Shown here one piece after another: positions 41,243 to 49,857 of a stretch of 64,000 nt of DNA (position 1 is its first letter; every line of letters starts with the position of its first letter). Under the pieces are notes generated by a model. The model was not told the origin of the DNA and searched no databases. It was given only the letters and a program-made list of their open reading frames with translations. A program made the position numbers and the translations under genes. This DNA is from Palsa-744 sp036498265 (GTDB lineage Bacteria; Actinomycetota; Thermoleophilia; Solirubrobacterales; Solirubrobacteraceae), in assembly GCA_036498265.1 (NCBI GenBank), contig DASYFT010000036.1:1-64000 (forward strand), given 5' to 3'.

Positions 41243-42805
41243 CTACCTGCAGACGCCGCTCGGGCGGTGCGGCATGCCCCGCTCCTGCGCCGGCATGGTC
41301 TGCGGCGGCGCGGGAAGCGGGTAGCCCGCGACGGTCGGGAATTCGGCGCTGCCGGTATCCGGCGACTGGGTCGGGCAGTCGCTGCCCAGGACGCGCGGGT
41401 CGGCCAGCGTCGGGCTGGGGAGCGTCGGAACCGAGTCGTCGGGCGCGGCGGCGAAGTTGAACGCCTGCGTCATGTCGCCGGTGACGGACCTCCGCCAGCG
41501 ACTGAGGTTCGGCACCTTCGGGCCGAAGCGCCTTTCGAGGAACCGCAGCAGCGAGGTGTGATCGAACGTCTTCGAGCAGACGAATCCACCGCGGGTGAAG
41601 GGCGAGATCACGAGCATCGGGACGCGCAGGCCGAGGCCGATCGGCCCGCGGATGCCGCCGGCGATGCCGGGAAGCGGTTCGACGGTCAGGTACTCGCCGG
41701 GGGTGCCCGCCGGCGCCACCGGCGGCGGTACGTGGTCGAAGAAGCCGCCGTTCTCGTCGTAGGTGGCGAACAGCGCCGTCTTGGCCCAGACTTCGGGGTT
41801 GGCGGTCAGCCCGTTCAGCACTTCCGCGAGGGCGACCTCGCCGTAGCTGACCGGAGCCGGGGGGTGCTCGCTCTCGACCAGCGTGGCGAGGATCCAGGAG
41901 ACCTGTGGCAGCGTCCCGGCCCTGCAGTCGGCGAGGAATTCGGCGGGAAAGGTGGGCGCGAGCGCATTGGCCATCAGCCGCGGGTCTTCCTGGTAGGCCT
42001 TGAAGTACGGCAGCACGTTGTCGCCGTAGTCGCCGTCGGGCGTCGCGTAGACCTTCCAGCTGATGCCCGCGGCCTGCAGCTGCTCCGGGTACGTCGGCCA
42101 TGTGAACTTGCCGTACTGCTGCTCGCGGTTGGACACCAGCGTCTGCAGCGACGGCCCTCCGTGCTTGGCTTCGGGGTCGATGGTCGCCGTCATGGAGTAG
42201 AGGCGATTGGGATCGGTCGGCCCCAGCACGGAGCAGTGGTAGTGGTCGCAGATGGTGAAGTTGTCGGCGAGCGCGTGGAAGAACGGAAGGTCTTCGCGCG
42301 TGTAGTAGCCCATCGTGTTGGGACCGTCGCGCAAGCCGTTGACTTCGGGTTCGAGGTGGACCGAGAGGAACGAGTCCATGGCGCCGTTGTTCCAGCAGCG
42401 GTGCATGGCGGCCCACTCGTGCGAGATGTCGTTGACGCACTCCCCCCCGTTTTTGGTGTCGAAGTGAAACGGGAGCAGATGGCCGCCGTAGGGTTCGCCG
42501 GCCGCGCCGGGGAACGGCTGCGCGAACACCGTCTTGCCGCTCCCGTCGGCGAGGGGGATCGCTTTTTTGTCGGCGAAACCGCGGACGCCGCGGTAGGTGC
42601 CGAAGTAGCTGTCGAACGAGCGGTTCTCGTTGATGAAGATGACGACGTGCTCGATGTCGGACAGGCTCCCGGCGCACGACGCCGTGGCCGCGAGCACGCG
42701 TTCGAGCACCTGCGCGGGTGCCGCCAGCGACTCTGCGCCCGCGAGCGCGCCCGCGGCCACTCCAGCGCGCAGCAGATCCCTCCGTGTCAGCCCCGACCCC
42801 CGCAA
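41243..42805 (-). CDS. Tat-exported phospholipase C-like phosphoesterase
   Basis: A 520-residue secreted phosphoesterase of the bacterial phospholipase C/acid phosphatase family. A Tat signal reads LTRRDLLRAGVAAGALAG. Metal and nucleophile residues appear in IEHVVIFINENRSFDSYFGT (N-E-N-R-S-F core), ICDHYHCS, ATYDENGGFFDHVPPP and FDHTSLLRFLERRFG. Substrate could be phospholipid or other phosphodiesters. I start at TTG 42805: the SigB-type -10 (42819-42824) lies downstream of an in-frame TTG at 42841, so that longer form would not be transcribed, and the shorter form gives a normal Tat signal. Divergent from the aldo/keto reductase. Confidence 0.9.
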   Translation of the reverse strand: MRGSGLTRRDLLRAGVAAGALAGAESLAAPAQVLERVLAATASCAGSLSDIEHVVIFINENRSFDSYFGTYRGVRGFADKKAIPLADGSGKTVFAQPFPGAAGEPYGGHLLPFHFDTKNGGECVNDISHEWAAMHRCWNNGAMDSFLSVHLEPEVNGLRDGPNTMGYYTREDLPFFHALADNFTICDHYHCSVLGPTDPNRLYSMTATIDPEAKHGGPSLQTLVSNREQQYGKFTWPTYPEQLQAAGISWKVYATPDGDYGDNVLPYFKAYQEDPRLMANALAPTFPAEFLADCRAGTLPQVSWILATLVESEHPPAPVSYGEVALAEVLNGLTANPEVWAKTALFATYDENGGFFDHVPPPVAPAGTPGEYLTVEPLPGIAGGIRGPIGLGLRVPMLVISPFTRGGFVCSKTFDHTSLLRFLERRFGPKVPNLSRWRRSVTGDMTQAFNFAAAPDDSVPTLPSPTLADPRVLGSDCPTQSPDTGSAEFPTVAGYPLPAPPQTMPAQERGMPHRPSGVCR

Positions 42806-42818
42806 GTTAATCGGCTTG

Positions 42819-42843
42819 TTACCCGAATCGGCCCGTGGCAAAC
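42819..42843 (-). promoter_or_regulatory. SigB/SigF-type promoter of the phospholipase gene
   Basis: On the minus strand GTTT (42840-42843), 15-bp spacer, GGGTAA (42819-42824). It lies 13 nt before the preferred TTG start at 42805 and fits the same consensus as at 29717. Confidence 0.6.
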
Positions 42844-42851
42844 CACGGTGG

Positions 42852-42857
42852 GATACT
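42852..42857 (+). promoter_or_regulatory. -10 element of the leaderless aldo/keto reductase gene
   Basis: GATACT lies 6 nt before ATG 42864, leaving no room for a Shine-Dalgarno. Confidence 0.45.
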
Positions 42858-42863
42858 GCGGCG

Positions 42864-43916
42864 ATGCCCTACAACGCCGATCTCGGACCCACGCTGTACG
42901 TTCCCGCCGACGACCGCTACGAGGCGATGCAGTATCGGCGATGCGGGCGCAGCGGCCTGCAGCTGCCGGCGATCTCTCTGGGGTTGTGGCAGAACTTCGG
43001 CGACGACCGTCCGCTCGCCAACAGTCGCGCGATCCTGCGGCGCGCCTTCGACCTCGGGATCACCCATTTCGACCTCGCCAACAACTACGGTCCGCCCTAC
43101 GGCAGCGCCGAGATCAACTTCGGGCGCATGTTCGCCGAGGATCTCAGGCCGTATCGCGACGAGCTGGTCGTCTCCACCAAGGCCGGCTACGACATGTGGC
43201 CCGGCCCCTACGGCGAGTGGGGCTCGCGCAAGTACCTGCTCGGCAGCCTGGACCAGAGCCTTCGCCGGATGGGCCTCGACCACGTCGACATCTTCTACTC
43301 GCACCGCTTCGATCCGCAGACGCCGCTGCAGGAGACGATGGGCGCCCTCGACACCGCCGTGCGCAGTGGAAGGGCCCGCTACGTGGGGATCTCCTCCTAC
43401 GGCCCGGAGCGCACCGAACAGGCCGCGCACATACTGCGGGAGCTCGGCACCCCGCTGCTGATCCATCAGCCCTCCTACTCGATGTTCAACCGCTGGATCG
43501 AGGATGAGCTCCTGGACGTCCTCGCCCGCGAGGGGATCGGCGCGATCGTGTTCTCGCCGCTGGCCCAGGGACTGCTCACCGACAGGTACCTCCACGGCGT
43601 ACAGGAGGACTCGCGTGCGCGAAGCGGCAACTACTTCTCCGGCGACATGCTCAGCGAGGAGAACATGACACGCATCCGGGCGCTCAATGAGATCGCGGCG
43701 CGCCGCGGACAGACGCTGGCCCAGCTCGCGATCGCCTGGGTGCTTCGCGACGAGCGGGTGACGTCGGCGCTGATCGGCGCCAGCAGCGTCGAGCAGCTCG
43801 AGCAGAACGTCGCCGCGCTCGATCACACCGATTTCGACTCGAGCGAGCTGGAGGAGATCGACCGCTACGCGCAGGAGGGCGGCATCAACCTGTGGGCCAG
43901 CTCCAGCGAAGCCTGA
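42864..43916 (+). CDS. aldo/keto reductase (YghZ/Kv-beta type)
   Basis: A 350-residue NADPH-dependent (beta/alpha)8 reductase. The catalytic tetrad is seen in THFDLANNYGPPYG (Asp, Tyr), ELVVSTKAGYDMW (Lys) and VDIFYSHRFDPQTP (His). IVFSPLAQGLLT and ALIGASSVEQLEQN bind the cofactor. The N-terminal RYEAMQYRRCGRSGLQLP and the GPYGEWGSRKYL loop match the YghZ (glyceraldehyde 3-phosphate/methylglyoxal reductase) branch. Detoxification of reactive aldehydes is the likely role. The start is fixed by the -10 6 nt upstream. The following secreted HNH-like gene overlaps its end by 25 bp. Confidence 0.93.
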   Translation: MPYNADLGPTLYVPADDRYEAMQYRRCGRSGLQLPAISLGLWQNFGDDRPLANSRAILRRAFDLGITHFDLANNYGPPYGSAEINFGRMFAEDLRPYRDELVVSTKAGYDMWPGPYGEWGSRKYLLGSLDQSLRRMGLDHVDIFYSHRFDPQTPLQETMGALDTAVRSGRARYVGISSYGPERTEQAAHILRELGTPLLIHQPSYSMFNRWIEDELLDVLAREGIGAIVFSPLAQGLLTDRYLHGVQEDSRARSGNYFSGDMLSEENMTRIRALNEIAARRGQTLAQLAIAWVLRDERVTSALIGASSVEQLEQNVAALDHTDFDSSELEEIDRYAQEGGINLWASSSEA

Positions 43917-44440
43917 GCAGCGCGCTCACCGCCGCCACGATCCTGGCCGCGAGCTGGGTGGCGGCCGGCGAGGTGACCGCTACGGCCGCGGGCGGTGCGG
44001 CGGACGCGTCCCTGGGGCACCGCACGAAGTCCGGTGGATGCCACGTCCGGGGACTGCTTCCCGACCGTGCCTGCACTCCGGGGTCGATCTTCGCGTCGGC
44101 CGGCGTGGGGCGGATCTGCACGCCCGGTTACTCGCGCTCGGTGCGCGACGTGCCCGAGTCGCTCAAGCGGAGCGTCTACGCCGAGTACGGCATCGGCAGC
44201 CACGCACCACGCAGCTACGAGGTGGACCACCTCGTGCCGCTGGAGCTGGGCGGCGACAACGGCATCGCAAACCTCTGGCCGGAGGCAGCGCCGGGCTACC
44301 ACCAGAAGGATGGGATCGAGAACCGCCTGCACGACGCCGTCTGCGCCGGCTCGCGGGGGTTGCGAGCCGCCCAGCGGCAGATCGCGGGCGACTGGCGGCG
44401 CACCTTCGCCGGCGCCTCCTCGCTGTCTCCTCAGCTCTGA
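43892..44440 (+). CDS. secreted HNH-endonuclease-like protein
   Basis: A 182-residue exported protein: signal peptide (about 8-30) and a C-terminal region with YEVDHLVPLELGGDNGIANL and WPEAAPGYHQKDGIENRLHD. The DH...N...H pattern resembles HNH/His-Me-finger nucleases of the secreted type, with the metal site in VDH and the later His. Cys residues (GGCH, ACTP, RICTP, AVCAG) are numerous and could form disulfides. It may degrade extracellular nucleic acid for nutrient gain. The GTG at 43892 lies within the aldo/keto reductase 3' end, a coupling sign. It overlaps the convergent kinase gene by 10 bp. Confidence 0.72.
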   Translation: MGQLQRSLSSALTAATILAASWVAAGEVTATAAGGAADASLGHRTKSGGCHVRGLLPDRACTPGSIFASAGVGRICTPGYSRSVRDVPESLKRSVYAEYGIGSHAPRSYEVDHLVPLELGGDNGIANLWPEAAPGYHQKDGIENRLHDAVCAGSRGLRAAQRQIAGDWRRTFAGASSLSPQL

Positions 44441-45870
44441 GGCACGGCGTCCGCTCCGGGTTCATCCGCCTTCGCGGTGAACGGCAGGCGTACGCGGAAC
44501 GTCGTTCGGCCAGGCTCGCTGTCGAGCGCGATCGAGCCTTCATGACGGTCGACGATGATCCGTCGCGCGGTCGCGAGGCCGAGGCCGGTCCCTGCGCCGA
44601 CATCCTTGGTCGTGAAGAACGGGTCGAAGATCCGCGGGGCCACGTCGTCGGGGACTCCGGGGCCGTCGTCGCTGATCTCGACGACGGCGCAAGAGCCGTC
44701 CGAGGCTGTCCTGATCGTGATCGTGCCGCGCTCGCCGAGCGCGTCGATCGCGTTGTCGAGCAGGTTCGTCCACACCTGGTTGAGCTCGGACCCGCGGACC
44801 GTGAGCTTCGGGAGAGTCCGGTCATAGTCGCGCACGACTGCGATCTCGGTGTGCTTGAGCTTGTAGCCGAGGACGGCGAGGGTCGTCTCGAGTCCTTCGT
44901 GCAGGTCCACCTCGACCAGCGCGCCACGATCCATGTACGAGTACGACTTGACGGCGGCCACGAGCGCCGACATGCGCGCGGTCGACTCCTGCAGCTCGGT
45001 CGCGAGGCGCCCGGCTGTCAACGACGCCGCGACCCAGCGAAGCGCGGCGTCCGTCGCCGGCCCCGCCAGCGCCGCGACGCGCTCGAGCCACCGATCGTCG
45101 ACGCCGGCCACCGCGAGCGGCTCGGCCAGCCGCCAGGGCTCCTCCACGTCGAGCGCCTCGAGCCGCGCCAGCAGCTCCTCCTCGGCGTCGGAGGCGTCCA
45201 GCGCGTCGAGCGCCGAGCACGATGCGGCGCCGGCCAGCGCCTCCTGCTGGAGGCGAACGAGCTGCTCTGCCTCCTCGCGCTCGACGCCGGCCTCGACGAA
45301 ACGGGCCATCGCCGAGCCGATCACATCGAGCGCCTCTGTGAGCTGCGCCGAGGCGCGGTGAGCCGCGGCGGCCGGGTTGTTGAGCTCGTGAGCGAGGCCT
45401 GCCGCCATCGTTCCCAGCGAGGCGAGACGCTCGCGGCTCTGCTCGATCTCGGTGAGGCGGGCCATGACCGGGCCCACCTGCTGCATCACCCTTCTGTGCA
45501 CGGAGGGCTGCGCGAACGCCAGCCGGCGGAAGTCCTCGGAGGCCACGATCGCCATCCTGCAGGCGGTCTCGGCCTGCATCCGCGCTCCCAGGTCGCTGCC
45601 GGTGAGGACGGCTATCGCGCCGATCCAGGTCGGCGCATGCTGGCGCCCGACAGGCTCGGTGCGCCCGTGGTCCATCACGAGGGCCTGTGCCTCGCCGTCC
45701 AGCAGGAGCAACAGGCCGGCGGGTTCTGTGCCCGCCTCGGCGATCAGCTCGCCGGGGGCGACGGAGTAGGTGCGACTCGCCTCCAGCCACTCGGCGAGCT
45801 CGGTGTCGTCGAGGCCATCGAAGAGATCGACCCTGCGAAGCTCCTCGAGGGTGACGGGCGCGTCGGTCAT
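44431..45870 (-). CDS. sensor histidine kinase with N-terminal cNMP-binding domain
   Basis: A 479-residue soluble kinase. Residues 5-125 form a cyclic-nucleotide-binding (CRP-like) fold (LFDGLDDTELAEWLEASRTY, PAGLLLLLDGEAQALV). The H-box is ASLGTMAAGLAHELNNPAAA (His about residue 173). An unusual long, acidic insertion of about 120 residues separates it from a second helical part. The HATPase domain has NQVWTNLLDNAIDAL (N), ISDDGPGVP (G1), FDPFFTTKDVGAGTGLGLA (F/G2). The ATG overlaps the stop of the response-regulator fusion (ATGA), so the two are translationally coupled partners. Confidence 0.92.
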   Translation of the reverse strand: MTDAPVTLEELRRVDLFDGLDDTELAEWLEASRTYSVAPGELIAEAGTEPAGLLLLLDGEAQALVMDHGRTEPVGRQHAPTWIGAIAVLTGSDLGARMQAETACRMAIVASEDFRRLAFAQPSVHRRVMQQVGPVMARLTEIEQSRERLASLGTMAAGLAHELNNPAAAAHRASAQLTEALDVIGSAMARFVEAGVEREEAEQLVRLQQEALAGAASCSALDALDASDAEEELLARLEALDVEEPWRLAEPLAVAGVDDRWLERVAALAGPATDAALRWVAASLTAGRLATELQESTARMSALVAAVKSYSYMDRGALVEVDLHEGLETTLAVLGYKLKHTEIAVVRDYDRTLPKLTVRGSELNQVWTNLLDNAIDALGERGTITIRTASDGSCAVVEISDDGPGVPDDVAPRIFDPFFTTKDVGAGTGLGLATARRIIVDRHEGSIALDSEPGRTTFRVRLPFTAKADEPGADAVPQS

Positions 45871-47618
45871 GCCTCCACCAGGTACTCGTGGATCAGCGAC
45901 ACCGCCATCGATCCCTCGCCGACGGCGCTGGCCACCCGCTTGATCGAGCGCGCGCGCACGTCGCCGGCGACGAACACGCCGGGCACGGTCGTCTCGAGCA
46001 GGTACGGCTCGCGCTCGAGCGGCCAGCCGCCTGCCTGAGCGTCGCGCCCGGCGAGGATGAACCCGCGCTCGTCGCGCGCGAGCACTCCGGCCAGCCAGTC
46101 GGTTCGTGGCGAGGCTCCGATGAAGACGAAGCAGGCGTCGGCGTCGAGGGTGTCCTCTCCGTCGGGGCCGCTCACCCGAAGGCGCTTCAGGTGGCCGTCC
46201 TCGCCCTCTGCCGACGTCGCCGAGCTCCTGGTGCGGACCTCCACGTTGGGCAGCGCCGCGATCTGCTCGATGAGGTAGTGGGACATCGAGGACTCGAGCG
46301 AGCCGGCTCTGACCAGCATCGTGACCTGTGCGGCATATCCGCTGAAGTACACGGCTGCCTGCCCCGCCGAGTTCGCGCCGCCGATCACCACGATCCGCTG
46401 TTCGGCGCAGGCACGCGCCTCTGTCATCGCCGCGCCGTAGTAGATCCCGGCGCCGGTCAGCTCCTGGAAGCCGGGCGCGTCGAGCTGCCGGTAGGAGACC
46501 CCTGAGGCGATCAGCACCGAGCTCGCGCTGAGCACGCCGCCTCCGGTCAGGTCGACCAGGCGAGCGGAGCCCTCGACACGCAGCCCCACGGCCTCCTGCA
46601 CGGTGAGCAGCTCGGCGCCGAGCCGTCGTGCCTGATCGGTCGCCCGGCGGGCCAGGTCCGAACCTGTCAGGCCGGCGGGGAAGCCCAGGTAGTTCTCGAT
46701 CCGGCTGGACTGCCCCGCCTGCCCCCCCGGCGCCTCGCGCTCGACCATGACCGTCCGGAGCCCCTCGGAGGCGCCGTAGACGGCGGCGGCCAGCCCAGCC
46801 GGGCCACCGCCGACGACGACCAGGTCGTAGTGCTCCTGCGCCGGAGCGCCGGCGACTCCAAGGCGCTCGGCGAGCTCGAGGATCGTGGGGCGCTCGAGGA
46901 CGGTGCCATCCTCGAGCAGTGCCACCGGCAGGCGGTCCGCGTCGACGCCGCCGACCTTGAGCAGCTCGCGCGCCTCGGCGTCGCGCTCGACGTCGAGCCA
47001 CCGCGCCGGCACGCGGTTGCGAACGAGAAAGTCGCGCAGGTCGTGTGACTCCTTGGAGAACCTGTGGCCGATCAGGCGCACACCGCCCGCTGTGAGCGCC
47101 GCGCCGGACTCCCATGTCGTGAGCAGGTCCTCGACAACGGGGAACAGCTGCTCCTCGGGCGGATCCCAGGGCTTGAGCAGGTAGTAGTCGAGCGCGACCT
47201 CGTTGATGGCGGCGATCGCCGCGTCGGTGTCTGCGTAGGCCGTCAGCAGCACACGCTTGGCGTCCGGCACCAGCTGACGCGCCTCGACGAGGTACTGGGT
47301 GCCGGCCATGCCCGGCATGCGCTGGTCGGCGATCAGCATCGCCACCGGATCGCCACGCCTGCGCAGCTCGCGGAGCACGTCGAGCCCTTCGGCTCCCGAT
47401 TTGGCGCGGAGGACCCTGTAGCGCTTTCCGAACCCCACGCGCAGGTCGCGGGCGACCGCCGCCAGGACGGCGGGCTCGTCGTCGACCGCCACGATCGCGG
47501 GCCGCCGCTCCGGCGTCCTCGGCTCGGCGGCGCTCGCGGGTGCGGCTGCTGGGGAGGACATCGCTGCCATGACACTAGTCGACCGTGGCGGTGCGTCTCC
47601 CTCGTTGACCGGCGCCAC
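45867..47618 (-). CDS. response regulator fused to thioredoxin-reductase-like flavoprotein
   Basis: A 583-residue fusion. The receiver domain (about 40-165) has AIVAVDDEPAVL, phospho-acceptor Asp in LIADQRMPGMAG, LLTAYAD and YYLLKPWD. A glutaredoxin/thioredoxin-fold linker follows (about 190-265), then an FAD/NAD(P)H oxidoreductase with DLVVVGGGPAGLAAAVYG, VIGGANSAGQAAVYFSG and FVAGDVRARSIKRVASAVGEG. The usual redox CxxC of thioredoxin reductase is absent: the corresponding region reads GAGIYYGAAMTEARAC. So it may reduce a different acceptor. GTG 47618 has TATCAT 11 nt upstream; ATG 47570 is an alternative. Known from other actinobacteria as a response-regulator/reductase fusion; output is enzymatic, not DNA-binding. 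Confidence 0.92.
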   Translation of the reverse strand: MAPVNEGDAPPRSTSVMAAMSSPAAAPASAAEPRTPERRPAIVAVDDEPAVLAAVARDLRVGFGKRYRVLRAKSGAEGLDVLRELRRRGDPVAMLIADQRMPGMAGTQYLVEARQLVPDAKRVLLTAYADTDAAIAAINEVALDYYLLKPWDPPEEQLFPVVEDLLTTWESGAALTAGGVRLIGHRFSKESHDLRDFLVRNRVPARWLDVERDAEARELLKVGGVDADRLPVALLEDGTVLERPTILELAERLGVAGAPAQEHYDLVVVGGGPAGLAAAVYGASEGLRTVMVEREAPGGQAGQSSRIENYLGFPAGLTGSDLARRATDQARRLGAELLTVQEAVGLRVEGSARLVDLTGGGVLSASSVLIASGVSYRQLDAPGFQELTGAGIYYGAAMTEARACAEQRIVVIGGANSAGQAAVYFSGYAAQVTMLVRAGSLESSMSHYLIEQIAALPNVEVRTRSSATSAEGEDGHLKRLRVSGPDGEDTLDADACFVFIGASPRTDWLAGVLARDERGFILAGRDAQAGGWPLEREPYLLETTVPGVFVAGDVRARSIKRVASAVGEGSMAVSLIHEYLVEA

Positions 47619-47634
47619 CGCTTCTGGTAATGAT
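47605..47634 (+). promoter_or_regulatory. promoter candidate of the flavin oxidoreductase operon
   Basis: TTGACC (47605-47610), 17-bp spacer, TAATGAT (47628-47634), about 40 nt before ATG 47675. The facing TATCAT for the response-regulator fusion lies within the same AT-rich patch, so the two divergent units share a control region. Confidence 0.45.
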
Positions 47635-47651
47635 ATCTAACCGGTAAAGAT
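47626..47651. promoter_or_regulatory. direct repeats in a divergent control region
   Basis: GGTAATGAT (47626-47634) and GGTAAAGAT (47643-47651) are near-identical 9-bp direct repeats 17 bp apart, between the response-regulator fusion and the oxidoreductase operon. They overlap the -10 elements and are candidates for binding by the operon's own HxlR regulator. Confidence 0.4.
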
Positions 47652-47674
47652 TCAAAACCACTCCGAGAGGCCCG

Positions 47675-48850
47675 ATGCCGACCCCCGCAACCACGCCAGT
47701 CTCCTCGCCGGACGCCAGCCAGCTCGACGTCGCGGCGAGGGACGCCGGAGCGCTGGCGCGAGAGCTGGCCGCTACGACCGAGCGTGAGCGTGCCCTGCCG
47801 GACGCGCTGCTCGAGCGGCTGCGCGGCACGGGGCTCATGACCGCAGGTGCACCCGCCGCGCTGGGCGCACTCGAAGCGCCTCCGGCGCGCACCCTGAGCG
47901 GCGCCGAGGCGGTCGCCCGGGGCGACGCGTCGGCCGGCTGGTGCGTGTCGATCGCCGCGACCAGCAGCCTCCTCTCCGCCTACCTGCCGGAGCCCGGAGC
48001 CACGGAGATCTTCGGCGATCCCGGCGCGCTGGCGGCCGGCGTCTGGGCCCCCACCGGCAGAGCCGCCGCCGTCGACGGTGGCCTGCAGGTGTCCGGGCGC
48101 TGGTCGTTCTGCAGCGGCATCACGCACTCGCAATGGCTGTTCGCCGGCTGCGTGCTCGGAGACCCCGCGGCGAGCGGGGAGGGCCCCGTGCTCCGTGTCG
48201 TGGCCTTCCCGACGGCGGACCTGGAGGTCCTCGACACCTGGCACACCAGCGGCCTTCGCGGAACGGGCAGCCACGACGCCGTCGCGGACGAGCTGTTCGT
48301 CCCCGAGCATCGCGTGCTCGCGCTGCTCGACGCACCGCCCCGCATCGACGCGCCGCTGTACCGCTTCCCCATCTTCGGCTTCTTCGCGCTGTCGATCGCG
48401 GCCGCCGCCCTGGGCAACGCGCGCGGGGCAATCGATGACCTGTGCGAGCTGGCCGCCGGCAAGACGGGGCTGGGCTCGAGTCGCACCCTCGCCGAGCGCC
48501 CCGCGACGCAGGCGGCCCTCGGAGAGGCCGAGGCCTCGCTCCGCGCTGCGCGAGCCCTCTTCTACGCGGCCATCGACGAGGCGTGGGATGCCGCGCAGCA
48601 GGCACCGGTCGACGACTCCCTCCGCCTCGCGCTTCGCCTCGCCGCGACACATGCCGTCAGGACGTCCGCGGACGTGGCCCGCGTGATGTACGACCTTGGG
48701 GGCGGCTCGGCGATCTACGACGGCTCCCCGCTGCAACGGCGGTTCCGCGACGCGCATGCCGCCACCGCGCACTTCCAGGTCAACCCCGCGACATGGGAGC
48801 TGGCCGGCCGGCTCCTGCTCGGCCTCCCCACGCGGACGGCGCAGCTTTGA
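47675..48850 (+). CDS. acyl-CoA dehydrogenase-fold flavin monooxygenase (HsaA/DszC-like)
   Basis: A 391-residue protein of acyl-CoA dehydrogenase fold, but with features of reduced-flavin-dependent hydroxylases. It has the N-terminal helical domain, WCVSIAATSSLLSAYLPE, GRWSFCSGITHSQWLFAG and TWHTSGLRGTGSHDAVADELFVP, then the type-2 C-terminal domain with MYDLGGGSAIYDGSPLQRRFRD. The catalytic Glu of true dehydrogenases is not apparent. Such enzymes use FADH2/FMNH2 from a partner reductase to hydroxylate aromatic or heterocyclic substrates. First gene of the operon; GAGAGG before the ATG. Confidence 0.85.
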   Translation: MPTPATTPVSSPDASQLDVAARDAGALARELAATTERERALPDALLERLRGTGLMTAGAPAALGALEAPPARTLSGAEAVARGDASAGWCVSIAATSSLLSAYLPEPGATEIFGDPGALAAGVWAPTGRAAAVDGGLQVSGRWSFCSGITHSQWLFAGCVLGDPAASGEGPVLRVVAFPTADLEVLDTWHTSGLRGTGSHDAVADELFVPEHRVLALLDAPPRIDAPLYRFPIFGFFALSIAAAALGNARGAIDDLCELAAGKTGLGSSRTLAERPATQAALGEAEASLRAARALFYAAIDEAWDAAQQAPVDDSLRLALRLAATHAVRTSADVARVMYDLGGGSAIYDGSPLQRRFRDAHAATAHFQVNPATWELAGRLLLGLPTRTAQL

Positions 48851-49857
48851 GCTCCGGGCGCGGCCGGCCGGCGCGGGACCTCGACGTGGTGGCGCCGTTC
48901 TGGCTCGACCGCCCCGCGACGGAGGCGGTGGAGATCGCGCTGGAGGCGTCGCGGAACGGCTTCGCGACGATGTGGCTCGGCGAGATGGCGAGCTTCGACG
49001 CCTTCGCGCTTGCCACAGCCGTCGGGCTTCGAGCCCCCGGACTCGCCCTCAAGGTCGGCCCGCTCGCGATCGGGGTCCGTAGCCCGGTCGCCCTCGCGCT
49101 CGGCCTGGCGTCGGTCGCGACGCTGACAGGCGCGCATGCCGATCTCGCACTCGGCGCCTCCAGCCCGGAGATCGTCGGGGGCTGGCACGACCGTCCTTGG
49201 GAGTCGATCGCGCCACGTGCGCGCGAGACCGTGGAGGCCGTCCGCTCGATCCTCGCCGGAGAGCGGGCGGGGTACTCCGGCAGGCACGTTCACGCTCACG
49301 GGTTCCGGCTGTCACGCCCGATGCCCGATGCGCGCATCTCGCTGGCGGCGTTCGGCCCGTGCATGACCCGCGTGGCGGCGGCGACCGCCGACGAGGTGGT
49401 GCTGAACCTCGTGACACCGGAGCGTGTCGCCGAGACTCGACGGAACGTCGAGGCGGAGGCACGCTCGTGCGGACGGACCCCGCCTGAGATCGCGGTGTGG
49501 GTGCCGGTTGCCGTCGACCCGGGAGCGGCCACGCTCGCGCAGATGGCGGCGCAGATGGCCGCCTACCTGCGACCGCCCGGATACGGCGAGATGTTCACCG
49601 AGCTCGGCTTCGGCGGGCTCGTGGACCGCGCTCGTGCCGGGGAGAGGCGCGGCGATCTGGCCTCGCGGATAACCCCCGACCTCCTCGAGCAGGTCTGCGC
49701 GGTCGGCTCGATGGCTCAGGTGAACGCGCGCCTCGAGAGCTATCGAACGGCCGGGGCGCGGCGGATCGGGATAGTGCCGGCCACGGCCGAGGACCCGGCG
49801 GGCGCAGACACCCTCTGCCTTCTGAGCCCGGAGGCGAGCGAGGTGGGAGTGGCATGA
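48847..49857 (+). CDS. LLM-class flavin-dependent oxidoreductase
   Basis: A 336-residue luciferase-like (beta/alpha)8 protein. Recognisable segments are VAPFWLDRPATEAVEIALEA, GFATMWLGEM, LKVGPLAIGVRSPVALALGL, ADLALGASSPEIVGGWHDRP and GLVDRARAGERRGD. FMN or F420 may be the cofactor; the VRSP and GAS segments favour F420-type reductases of actinobacteria (inference). The TTG start lies in the stop of the preceding gene (TTGA). It may provide reduced flavin or act on the same substrate as the upstream monooxygenase. Confidence 0.85.
   Translation: MSSGRGRPARDLDVVAPFWLDRPATEAVEIALEASRNGFATMWLGEMASFDAFALATAVGLRAPGLALKVGPLAIGVRSPVALALGLASVATLTGAHADLALGASSPEIVGGWHDRPWESIAPRARETVEAVRSILAGERAGYSGRHVHAHGFRLSRPMPDARISLAAFGPCMTRVAAATADEVVLNLVTPERVAETRRNVEAEARSCGRTPPEIAVWVPVAVDPGAATLAQMAAQMAAYLRPPGYGEMFTELGFGGLVDRARAGERRGDLASRITPDLLEQVCAVGSMAQVNARLESYRTAGARRIGIVPATAEDPAGADTLCLLSPEASEVGVA

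Noticed and set aside
42806..42841. Longer N-terminus of the phospholipase from TTG 42841
   Set aside because: The SigB-type -10 element lies downstream of that codon, and the shorter form gives a normal Tat signal peptide.
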